Shown here: positions 1 to 6,115 of the stretch, one piece after another
Layout: each line of letters starts with the position of its first letter
Position numbering within the stretch: position 1 is the stretch's first letter
Source of the DNA: an uncultured Clostridium sp.
Lineage (GTDB): Bacteria; Bacillota; Clostridia; Clostridiales; Clostridiaceae
Assembly (NCBI GenBank): GCA_946575275.1
Contig: CAMNZV010000091.1
Coordinates: 1-6,595, forward strand
DNA: 6,595 bases
Reading direction: 5' to 3'
Translations under genes and position numbers: made by a program
Notes under the pieces: generated by a model
Databases searched by the model: none
Told to the model about the DNA's origin: nothing
What the model saw: only the letters and a program-made list of their open reading frames with translations

Positions 1-1
1 A

Positions 2-715
2 GTTGACAACAGTAATATTAAATATTATACAATAGAAGGAATTGAAGGTGCAAAATTTAATGGGTATGTTTTGGAGATTCCTAATCCTAAAAGAGTTAAA
101 ATTGGGTATTCTTCAAAATTAGGTGTTGAAGGTGAAAAAACCTCTGAAATAGCTGAAAACAACAATGCAGTAGCAGGTATTAATGGTGGTGCATTTATGG
201 ATAAAACAGATGGAGAAGCCTGGACGCAAAATGGTGGTATACCAACTGGGTTAATTATTTCGGAAGGAAAAGAAGTATTCTCAGATGTTACAAATAAAGA
301 TACTAAACTTCCTTGTGCTTTAATTAATAAGGATGGCTTATTAATTGGTGGAAACTATTCTTATAATGAAATTCAAAAAATGAACATAAAAGAAGGATTA
401 ACCTTTGGACCATTATTAATTTCAGGTGGGCGAAAAATCAGTAATTTGGCAGATACAGGAACATCACCTAAAACTTTAATAGGACAAAAGGAAGATGGAA
501 CCATGGTTTTAGTTGTATTAGATTCTAATACAGAAACAAGATTGTGTGCAAATTTAAGAGAGGCACAAAATGTAATGTATAAATTAGGTTGTGTAACTGC
601 TATTAATCTTGACGGTGGAAAGTCAACAACTATGTATTATGATGGTGAAGTTGTAAATAACCCATCAAATGCAGCAGGTGAAAGAGCAATTGCATCTGGT
701 TTTATAGTTAAATAG
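2..715 (+). CDS. Phosphodiester glycosidase (NAGPA-domain) family protein, 5'-truncated
   Basis: The reading frame is open from base 2 with no stop before TAG at 713-715, so the gene begins before the window. A TTG at 71 is in frame but has no ribosome binding site and lies inside the conserved domain, so it is not the start. The visible 237 residues match the NAGPA fold (PF09992, formerly DUF2233): GINGGAF at visible residues 60-66, GPLLISGGR at 136-144, SPKTLIG near 155, and the hallmark NLDGGKSTTMYYDG at 202-215. Family members cleave phosphodiester-linked sugars. Bacterial ones are usually exported or membrane-anchored and have often been annotated as exopolysaccharide proteins; the substrate here is unknown. 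The usual arginine of the PRTAIG motif reads as lysine. Any signal peptide would lie in the missing N-terminus. The next gene starts 17 bases downstream, suggesting one transcript. The family assignment is firm; the biological role is not. Confidence 0.88.
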   Translation, partial: VDNSNIKYYTIEGIEGAKFNGYVLEIPNPKRVKIGYSSKLGVEGEKTSEIAENNNAVAGINGGAFMDKTDGEAWTQNGGIPTGLIISEGKEVFSDVTNKDTKLPCALINKDGLLIGGNYSYNEIQKMNIKEGLTFGPLLISGGRKISNLADTGTSPKTLIGQKEDGTMVLVVLDSNTETRLCANLREAQNVMYKLGCVTAINLDGGKSTTMYYDGEVVNNPSNAAGERAIASGFIVK

Positions 716-732
716 ATAGGAGATATATTATT

Positions 733-1767
733 ATGAAAAATTTCACAAAAGTAATAATCTGGGCATTGCTATCTATTATGATGCAAGTTGCAGTATTTGT
801 ATATTTAGATAGGGTATTATTTGTTGATGCTTCAAGCTTTACAATTGTAAATGAAGATAAAACAGTTAAAAACAAAGATTTAGATTTTAACATACCATCT
901 ACAGCAAAAAACATTAAAGCTTCAGATAGTTCTAAATTTATTTCTTATTATGATAATGACAGACTTTATGTATATGATACTAATACTATGGAAACAAAAG
1001 AGATCCTTACAGATAGTGGCAGAACTATTTTGTTTTCAAATTGGATTGCAGATGAGAATATTTTAATGATTGCAGAAAGGGTAAAAAGTAATAATTATAA
1101 TGACAAAGTAAATATATTAACATATAATGTTAGAAATGATTATGAAAGCGAAATTAAAGAGTTATGTAATTATGAAGAGGGTATTGTTATGGACAATATT
1201 GTATCATCTATTAAAACTAATACTCATTATGTTGGGGTTAGCAGAACAGGATATAATTCTAAAATTTACAGAATAGATATTAATTATAATGTTAAAACTA
1301 TTGCAAGTAAAATTTCATCTTTAGGAGAAATGAAAGCAGTTCAAAGAAATGATGTTTTATTATATGAAGACTCATTAAATAAAAACTTTTATAGTTATAC
1401 AAACGGTGTAGTTAATAAGTTGAAACTTAAGGATTCTGCCAATTTAACTATGATTGGAGTTGACAGTGATAACAGGGTGTACATGGGAGAGCTTAGTAAC
1501 GATAAAATAACTAAAATTAAATATGGGAAATATGATACTAATGAGGACACATGGACAACGATAACTTTAGAAAAACCTAAGGATTTATCAGATATATACT
1601 TAACTAAAAATGAAGAAATTTTAGTTAATGATAATTTAACAGGTACAATTAAAAATATTACAACTAATAAATCAGTTAATTATGAAGGTAAGTTACTTCA
1701 AATTACAGAAAAATTTGTATGTAGCACAGATAATAATAAGCTAAAGATTAAAAGCTTAATTGAATAA
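733..1767 (+). CDS. Membrane-anchored extracytoplasmic protein of unknown function, propeller-like
   Basis: The 344-residue product is not one I can name. The ATG at 733 has a good ribosome binding site (AGGAG at 718-722, 10 bases upstream). Residues 1-6 carry two lysines, and residues 7-25 form a hydrophobic helix without an obvious signal-peptidase site. This predicts an uncleaved anchor with a cytoplasmic N-terminus and a large extracellular domain. The rest is strand-rich and repeats a pattern of short aromatic strands followed by a turn (for example SYYDNDRLYVYDTNTMETKE at 71-90, FYSYTNGVVNKLKL, IYRIDINYNVKTI). This resembles TolB- or WD-like beta-propeller blades, though no blade signature is strong enough to count. 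It ends with tandem TAA stops at 1765-1770. It sits 17 bases after the phosphodiester glycosidase gene and 30 bases before trmB, so it is probably cotranscribed with both. It may be a cell-surface partner of the glycosidase; that is inference from adjacency only. Confidence 0.75.
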   Translation: MKNFTKVIIWALLSIMMQVAVFVYLDRVLFVDASSFTIVNEDKTVKNKDLDFNIPSTAKNIKASDSSKFISYYDNDRLYVYDTNTMETKEILTDSGRTILFSNWIADENILMIAERVKSNNYNDKVNILTYNVRNDYESEIKELCNYEEGIVMDNIVSSIKTNTHYVGVSRTGYNSKIYRIDINYNVKTIASKISSLGEMKAVQRNDVLLYEDSLNKNFYSYTNGVVNKLKLKDSANLTMIGVDSDNRVYMGELSNDKITKIKYGKYDTNEDTWTTITLEKPKDLSDIYLTKNEEILVNDNLTGTIKNITTNKSVNYEGKLLQITEKFVCSTDNNKLKIKSLIE

Positions 1768-1797
1768 TAACTAATATGTGAATTTAAGGAGTAAGCT

Positions 1798-2439
1798 ATG
1801 AGACTTAGAAAAAAGTGGTGGGCAAGGCCAGAACTTGAGGAAAGTGATTATTTTTCATGTAATCCAAGAGAACTTAAAGGAAGATGGCATGAGGAATTTA
1901 AAAATAATAATCCAATACATCTAGAGCTTGGATGTGGTAGAGGTGGATTCTTAGTTCAAAACTGCATTAAGTATCCTAAAATTAATCATATTGGTGTGGA
2001 TTTAAAGGATGAGGTTTTAGTATATGCCTTAAGAAAAGTTATAGAATCAGAAGAAACAATTAACAATGCAAAATTAATTGCCTTAAATATTAGTTTTATA
2101 TCAGAGCTTTTTGCTGAAAATGAAATTGATAAGATTTATATAAATTTCTGTAATCCTTGGCCAAAGGATAGACATAATAAAAGGAGATTAACTCACACTA
2201 AATTTTTAACAGAGTATAAGAAATTCTTAAAAAAGGGTGGAGAGATTTGGTTTAAAACTGACGATAAAGATTTATTTGAAGCTTCATTAGAATACTTTAA
2301 GGAAGCTGGATTTGAATTAGAATTTATAAGCTATGATTTACATAACTCTGATTTTAAAAATAATGTAATTACAGAATATGAAAAGAAATTTTCAGAAATG
2401 GGAATGAAAATAATGGGACTTGTAGCTAAACTTAAATAA
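1798..2439 (+). CDS. trmB: tRNA (guanine-N7-)-methyltransferase TrmB
   Basis: TrmB uses S-adenosylmethionine to form m7G at position 46 in the variable loop of tRNAs, in the cytoplasm. The 213-residue length is normal for Firmicute TrmB. The Rossmann-fold methyltransferase motifs are in order: motif I LELGCGRG at 42-49, the acidic residue of GVDLK at Asp68, the family signature [18 protein letters not shown] at 116-133, KTDD at 153-156 and TEYEKKF at 192-198. The motif usually read as DPWPK has Asn119 where most families have Asp; I recall this in other clostridial TrmB proteins, so it may be a lineage variant. The start is set by AAGGAG at 1786-1791, six bases before ATG. It is probably the last gene of a three-gene transcript. 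Its final seven codons also form the 5' arm of the downstream terminator hairpin. Confidence 0.96.
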   Translation: MRLRKKWWARPELEESDYFSCNPRELKGRWHEEFKNNNPIHLELGCGRGGFLVQNCIKYPKINHIGVDLKDEVLVYALRKVIESEETINNAKLIALNISFISELFAENEIDKIYINFCNPWPKDRHNKRRLTHTKFLTEYKKFLKKGGEIWFKTDDKDLFEASLEYFKEAGFELEFISYDLHNSDFKNNVITEYEKKFSEMGMKIMGLVAKLK

Positions 2440-2460
2440 GTTTCGCTACAAGTCCTTTTA
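2416..2460 (+). terminator. Long hairpin terminator between convergent genes, built into the trmB 3' end
   Basis: An 11-base perfect inverted repeat (2416-2426 with 2445-2455) continues, after one T/C mismatch, into six more pairs (2428-2433 with 2438-2443) around a four-base AAAT loop. This makes a stem of about 17 pairs. On the plus strand TTTT follows at 2456-2459. On the minus strand the hairpin is followed by a T-rich stretch (CATTATTTT), so it could also stop transcripts of the leftward Ppx-like gene ending at 2462. The 5' arm codes for the last seven residues of TrmB and the stop codon lies in the apical part. The inverted repeat is directly seen; termination in both directions is inferred. 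Confidence 0.85.
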
Positions 2461-2461
2461 G

Positions 2462-3964
2462 CTATTGAATAATAAGATCCCTTGAATATACTTCTTTAAA
2501 AAATTTCTTTGAGCGTAATGCCTGCTTAATTTCAAGATCTAAGTTTAAATCTGATTTAAGTGTTATTATTACTTCATTTTCATTAATTTCAACTGTAAAG
2601 TCTTTTACAGCACCCTCAAGGCTTCTATCTAATCCTTCGGAAATTTTAAGTATTACACCTATAGCTTCAATATTTTTTAAATCGGCCTTATTTATAATTG
2701 ATGTATATTGTGGAAAAGGAATAGCATAATTATTGTTTCTGTGGTAAGACGCAATTGATGCACTAAGTAATAATTCCTTTTGATTAAGTCCATTAATATT
2801 AGAATTTAGAATAATATAAAAACTGTGGATATGGTGATTATAATAATCAATGCTTACGCCACAATCATGTAAAAGTGAAGCAGTTTTTATTATTTTATAA
2901 TAATCATCCCTTAAGTGATGAAGAGGTTTTAGTTCATTAAATAGTTTTAATGATATATTAAATACATTTTCTGCATGTGGTATATTTACATTTAGGTTTT
3001 TCATAATACCATATAAGCTAAAATCTAAGGGCATTTCTAAGGTTTTGAAATTATTATTTACATAATCATAGAGTATACCTTCTCTAATTCCACGTCCTGA
3101 AATTGTTATTTTTGTAATATCAAGAACCTTTACAAGGTGGTCTAAAATTAGTGCTCCCCCAACAATAATATCTCCTCTACTTGGAGATAAACCTTTTATT
3201 GATTTTCTTAATTTTAAATCCTTAGATTTAAGGATATTAAATACATCATTTAAATCATAATCACTCATTGTATATTGGTGTGTATTAACAATTGGAAAAT
3301 GTTTTTGAAGTCTATCAATTTTCCCTATAGCCCTTGCAGTTCCACCAATTGCAATAATAGAATCAAAGTTCTCTTTTGTAATCCAAGGATTATTTTCAAG
3401 TAATAGGTCAATATTATTTGTTGCTTTATCAATATTTTCTTTTAATATTCTGTCATTTAAATTGTAACAATAAGTTAGGTTTACAGTTCCAATTGGAAGA
3501 GTTACACTATTTATTATTTCTTTATTTTTAACTTCAATTATATGAGTTGAACTACCACATATACATACAATTAATGAATCTTTAAGGTAAGTACTATTTT
3601 TAACCCCTATAAAATTAAAATTAATTTCTTCCTTAGAAGTTAAGGTTTTAACATCTAAGTCCAATTCTTCCTTAATTAGATTTATAAAATATTGTTTGTT
3701 TTCAGATAATCTAAATATTTCTGTTGCTACAGTAATGATTTTTTTTGCTCCACATACCATGCATAAAGATTTAAAGGATCTTAAGGCAGCTATTGTTTCA
3801 TTAATATTTTCTTTTGATATTAAATTGCCTTCAATTAAGTCATAGCATAGTCTTATTTTTGAAGTTAACTCATCAATAATATGGAAATATCCATTATCAT
3901 CAATTTCAGCTAAAACAAGCTTTACAGAATTTGTACCAATATAAATTAATCCTAACCTACACAT
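2462..3964 (-). CDS. Ppx/GppA-family protein with HD-type C-terminal domain, degenerate active site
   Basis: The 500-residue product has the Ppx/GppA layout: an N-terminal ASKHA (actin/Hsp70-like) half, about residues 1-305, then an HD-type helical domain, about 325-500. Active relatives hydrolyse inorganic polyphosphate or pppGpp. Preserved core features include IGTNSVKL at 9-16, ATE...R...N at 80-89, Glu113 (the likely catalytic glutamate), GGTARA at 207-212, SRGD at 262-265 and GRGIREGILYD at 290-300. The HD half keeps His330, HD at 366-367, HHIH at 377-380, YH at 407-408 and SEGLDRS at 442-448. However, the first-motif Asp is Tyr8, and DIGGGSTE reads as CICGSSTH at 134-141, losing both metal-coordinating acids. 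It may be a pseudo-phosphatase or a sensor. The start ATG has AAAGGGG at 3973-3979, eight bases upstream. It faces trmB and is divergent from argS, with no ppk gene alongside. The family is confident; activity is doubtful. Confidence 0.88.
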   Translation of the reverse strand: MCRLGLIYIGTNSVKLVLAEIDDNGYFHIIDELTSKIRLCYDLIEGNLISKENINETIAALRSFKSLCMVCGAKKIITVATEIFRLSENKQYFINLIKEELDLDVKTLTSKEEINFNFIGVKNSTYLKDSLIVCICGSSTHIIEVKNKEIINSVTLPIGTVNLTYCYNLNDRILKENIDKATNNIDLLLENNPWITKENFDSIIAIGGTARAIGKIDRLQKHFPIVNTHQYTMSDYDLNDVFNILKSKDLKLRKSIKGLSPSRGDIIVGGALILDHLVKVLDITKITISGRGIREGILYDYVNNNFKTLEMPLDFSLYGIMKNLNVNIPHAENVFNISLKLFNELKPLHHLRDDYYKIIKTASLLHDCGVSIDYYNHHIHSFYIILNSNINGLNQKELLLSASIASYHRNNNYAIPFPQYTSIINKADLKNIEAIGVILKISEGLDRSLEGAVKDFTVEINENEVIITLKSDLNLDLEIKQALRSKKFFKEVYSRDLIIQ

Positions 3965-4002
3965 ATTATTATCCCCTTTGATTGTAATACATTTTAAAAT
4001 AT

Positions 4003-4011
4003 ATTATATCA
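4003..4011 (-). promoter_or_regulatory. Probable extended -10 promoter for the Ppx/GppA-like gene
   Basis: On the minus strand, TATAAT (4003-4008) is immediately preceded by TGA (4009-4011), giving the TGn extended -10 form. No convincing -35 hexamer lies 16-18 bases further upstream, which an extended -10 can tolerate. Transcription would start near 3996 and leave a leader of about 30 bases containing the AAAGGGG ribosome binding site. An alternative pair, TTGATA (4007-4012) with TATTAC (3984-3989), would start within the ribosome binding site and is less likely. Confidence 0.45.
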
Positions 4012-4040
4012 ACATCTAATATTAAAAGATAGAGTTTTTA

Positions 4041-4070
4041 TTGACAGAAAAAGTTACTATTAGGTATAAT
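4041..4070 (+). promoter_or_regulatory. Consensus sigma-A promoter for the T-box leader and argS
   Basis: A perfect -35 hexamer TTGACA (4041-4046) and a perfect -10 hexamer TATAAT (4065-4070) are separated by 18 bases. Transcription is expected to begin around 4077, giving a leader of about 255 bases before the argS start. Such a strong promoter fits control by attenuation further down rather than by a repressor; no operator-like palindrome overlaps it. Confidence 0.88.
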
Positions 4071-4263
4071 GAATAAAAAGAATATAGAAAAATTCAAGGA
4101 AAAGGAAAGTACTATTAATTTATCTAAAAGCGAGTAGAGGTTGGTGTAAGCTCTATAAGATTTAAATTATTAGGAAATAGAACCTTAGAGAAGCTAAACT
4201 AATATATTTTGATTTAGCCGCAAATTATTTGCGTTATTTATTAAAGTGGCATTTACTGCAATT

Positions 4264-4292
4264 AGAGTGGTACCGCGGATTATTCCGTCTCT
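4264..4292 (+). promoter_or_regulatory. T-box antiterminator element
   Basis: The conserved T-box reads AGAGTGGTACCGCGG at 4264-4278. AGAG (4264-4267) pairs with CTCT (4289-4292), and GCGG (4275-4278) pairs with CCGT (4285-4288, one G-U pair). This leaves the canonical seven-base bulge TGGTACC at 4268-4274. TGGT in the bulge would pair with the ACCA end of an uncharged tRNA, predicting A as the discriminator base. The antiterminator shares 4287-4292 with the 5' arm of the terminator, so the two structures exclude each other. Confidence 0.93.
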
Positions 4293-4316
4293 TATATTAA
4301 ATAAGAGGCTTTTTTT
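4287..4316 (+). terminator. Intrinsic terminator of the T-box attenuator
   Basis: GTCTCTTAT (4287-4295) pairs with ATAAGAGGC (4301-4309), nine pairs including one G-U, around the loop ATTAA (4296-4300). Seven T residues follow at 4310-4316 and more after a single A. It overlaps the antiterminator and should form when charged tRNA-Arg is bound or none is present. It ends before the argS ribosome binding site (AGGAGGT, 4323-4329), so control is transcriptional, not by hiding that site. Confidence 0.93.
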
Positions 4317-4333
4317 ATTTTTAGGAGGTAATA

Positions 4334-6025
4334 ATGGATTATAAAAAGAAAATTGCACAATTAATTAGTGAAAAAGTAGAAATTGATATTGATACTATTG
4401 AAAATTCAATTGAAATACCTAAAAGACCTGAAATGGGTGATTATGCATTTCCATGCTTTCAATTATCTAAAACATTAAGGAAGTCACCAAATGTAATAGC
4501 AGAAGAACTTAAAAATTCCTTAGCTGATGATGGATTTGAAAGAATAGAAAATTTAGGGCCTTATTTAAATTTCTTTGCAGATAAAGGAGATTTCAATAAA
4601 ACTACAATTACAAAAATACTAGAGGAAGGTAATGAATATGGGGCATCCAACATAGGAAAAGGCAAAACTGTATGTGTTGAATATTCATCACCTAATATTG
4701 CAAAACCATTTCATGTAGGTCATTTATTTACAACAGCTATAGGTAATGCTTTATATAAAATGTTTAATAAGGCAGGTTATACTACTGTTGGAATTAATCA
4801 TTTAGGTGATTGGGGAACTCAATTTGGTAAACTAATATCTGCATATCACAGATGGATTGATGAAGATGCTCTAAAAGAAGATCCTATAAAGGAGCTATTA
4901 AGAATTTATGTTAAGTTCCATGAAGAGGCTGAAAAAGATTCATCTCTTGAAGATGAAGGAAGGGCATATTTTAAGGCACTTGAAAAAGGTGATGTAGAAG
5001 CTACAAAGCTTTGGCAAAGGTTTAGAGACTTAAGTTTAAAGGAATTTGAAAGGGTTTATAATACTCTTGGAGTTTCCTTTGATTCATATGCTGGCGAATC
5101 TTTCTATAATGACAAAATGGATGTAGTGATAAAGGAACTTTTAGATAAGGGACTTTTAGTTGAAAGTAATGGGGCTAAGGTTGTTATGCTTGATGAATAC
5201 AATATGCCACCATGTATAGTTCTAAAAGGAGATGGGGCAACAATTTATGCAACAAGAGATTTAGCAGCTGCAATGTATAGAAAGAAAACTTATGATTTCT
5301 ATAAAAGTATTTATGTTGTTGGAACTCCTCAAGCACTTCATTTTAAACAAGTATTTAAAGTGTTAGATTTAGCAGGTAATGAGTGGGCGAAAGATTGTGT
5401 TCATGTTGGTTTTGGGCTAGTTAAATTTGCAGATAGAAAGTTATCTACAAGAAAAGGTGAAGTAGTTTTATTAGATGATTTAATAAGGGAATCTATAGAA
5501 AAAACATCAGAAATCATTAATGAAAAAAATCCAAACTTAGAAAACAAAGAAGAAGTTGCAAAGAAAATTGGAGTAGGGGCAGTTGTATTTACCTATTTAA
5601 AGAATTCAAGAGAAAAGGATATTGTTTTTGATTGGAAGGAAATATTATCTTTTGATGGAGAAACAGGACCATATGTACAATATTCCTATGCAAGGGCAAA
5701 TAGTATATTAAACAGAGCTTTAAACATTAGTGATGATATAGATTACAGTAAGTTAAATTCAAAAGAAGAATTTGAACTTGTTAAAACCCTTGAGAATTTT
5801 AATAATCAAATATTACTTGCATTAGACAAATTAGAGCCATCAATAGTTACAAGATATTCTATAGATGTAGCAAAAGCCTTTAATAAATTCTATAATGCAC
5901 ATTCGGTACTTAACTTAGAGGATGAGGTGCTTAAGGCAACAAGAATTAAATTAGTTCAGGCAACTTGCATAGTAATAAAGAATTCATTAGAGTTACTTGG
6001 AATTGAAGTTGTAGAAAAAATGTAG
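4334..6025 (+). CDS. argS: Arginyl-tRNA synthetase (ArgRS)
   Basis: ArgRS charges tRNA-Arg with arginine using ATP, in the cytoplasm, and is essential. The 563-residue length is usual for a bacterial class I ArgRS. An N-terminal Add-1 domain occupies about residues 1-85, including [14 protein letters not shown] at 31-44. The Rossmann core has the HIGH signature as HVGH at 127-130 inside [22 protein letters not shown] at 158-165 and YATRDLAA at 305-312. The KMSKS-equivalent loop reads LSTRKG at 370-375, lacking the second lysine pattern as is normal for Arg[13 protein letters not shown] at 444-454 begins the DALR anticodon-binding helical domain, which runs to the C-terminus. The start has AGGAGGT at 4323-4329, five bases from ATG. 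It is preceded by a T-box leader, so expression should rise when arginine charging falls. No residue looks abnormal. No strong terminator follows, so some readthrough into the next gene is possible. Confidence 0.98.
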   Translation: MDYKKKIAQLISEKVEIDIDTIENSIEIPKRPEMGDYAFPCFQLSKTLRKSPNVIAEELKNSLADDGFERIENLGPYLNFFADKGDFNKTTITKILEEGNEYGASNIGKGKTVCVEYSSPNIAKPFHVGHLFTTAIGNALYKMFNKAGYTTVGINHLGDWGTQFGKLISAYHRWIDEDALKEDPIKELLRIYVKFHEEAEKDSSLEDEGRAYFKALEKGDVEATKLWQRFRDLSLKEFERVYNTLGVSFDSYAGESFYNDKMDVVIKELLDKGLLVESNGAKVVMLDEYNMPPCIVLKGDGATIYATRDLAAAMYRKKTYDFYKSIYVVGTPQALHFKQVFKVLDLAGNEWAKDCVHVGFGLVKFADRKLSTRKGEVVLLDDLIRESIEKTSEIINEKNPNLENKEEVAKKIGVGAVVFTYLKNSREKDIVFDWKEILSFDGETGPYVQYSYARANSILNRALNISDDIDYSKLNSKEEFELVKTLENFNNQILLALDKLEPSIVTRYSIDVAKAFNKFYNAHSVLNLEDEVLKATRIKLVQATCIVIKNSLELLGIEVVEKM

Positions 6026-6054
6026 TATTTTAGCAGAAAGTCTAAAAGTTAAAA

Positions 6055-6083
6055 TTCAAATTTATTAAAATAAGTGGTATAAT
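6055..6083 (+). promoter_or_regulatory. Probable promoter for the RNase H-fold gene
   Basis: TATAAT at 6078-6083 is preceded by TGG (6075-6077), an extended -10. TTCAAA at 6055-6060, 17 bases upstream, matches four of six -35 positions. A second TATAAT lies at 6088-6093. Transcription from the first would start near 6090, about 26 bases before the proposed GTG start. The short stretch between argS and this site contains only a weak AT stem (TTTTAG and CTAAAA around 6028-6046) with no T-run, so I do not call a terminator for argS. Confidence 0.6.
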
Positions 6084-6115
6084 TAAATATAATCATATTA
6101 GAAAAGAGTGGTACA

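Larger units (their letters stand above)
4077..4316 (+). ncRNA. T-box riboswitch (tRNA-Arg sensing leader of argS)
   Basis: T-box leaders bind a specific tRNA through a specifier codon in stem I and test its 3' end with the antiterminator bulge; uncharged tRNA permits readthrough. Stem I spans roughly 4101-4186. AAGG (4102-4105) pairs with CCTT (4183-4186). Above it lies the specifier loop with an AGTA-type 5' strand (4108-4111), then CTATTAATTTA (4112-4122) pairs with 4163-4173 with one mismatch. The tip has TAGAG (4135-4139) paired with CTCTA (4151-4155) around the conserved GGTTGGTG-type loop. Stem II-like pairing is GCTAAA (4193-4198) with TTTAGC (4213-4218). A stem III hairpin is CGCAAA (4219-4224) with TTTGCG (4228-4233). 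The T-box core and a terminator follow. The best specifier is AGG at 4172-4174 followed by a purine, with AGA at 4179-4181 second; both are arginine codons, matching the gene downstream. Confidence 0.95.

Noticed and set aside
71..73. TTG as a possible start of the first gene.
   Set aside because: The same frame is open to base 2, the upstream residues fit the same domain, and no ribosome binding site precedes the TTG.
708..914. A 68-codon minus-strand open frame overlapping the end of the glycosidase gene and the start of the next gene.
   Set aside because: It lies opposite two well-supported plus-strand genes, shows no recognisable motif and is explained by AT-rich sequence.
4243..4260. 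Possible small hairpin or pseudoknot partner between stem III and the T-box core.
   Set aside because: Only about three pairs can be drawn, not enough to support a separate structural element.
6028..6046. TTTTAG and CTAAAA inverted repeat after argS as a terminator.
   Set aside because: It is only six AT-rich pairs with an eight-base loop and has no T-run after it.
6105..6114. AGAGTGGTAC, an exact ten-base match to the T-box core at 4264-4273, just before the RNase H-fold gene.
   Set aside because: It lacks the following CCGCGG, any pairing partner, a stem I or a terminator, so it is not a second T-box; it probably reflects chance and a weak ribosome binding site.
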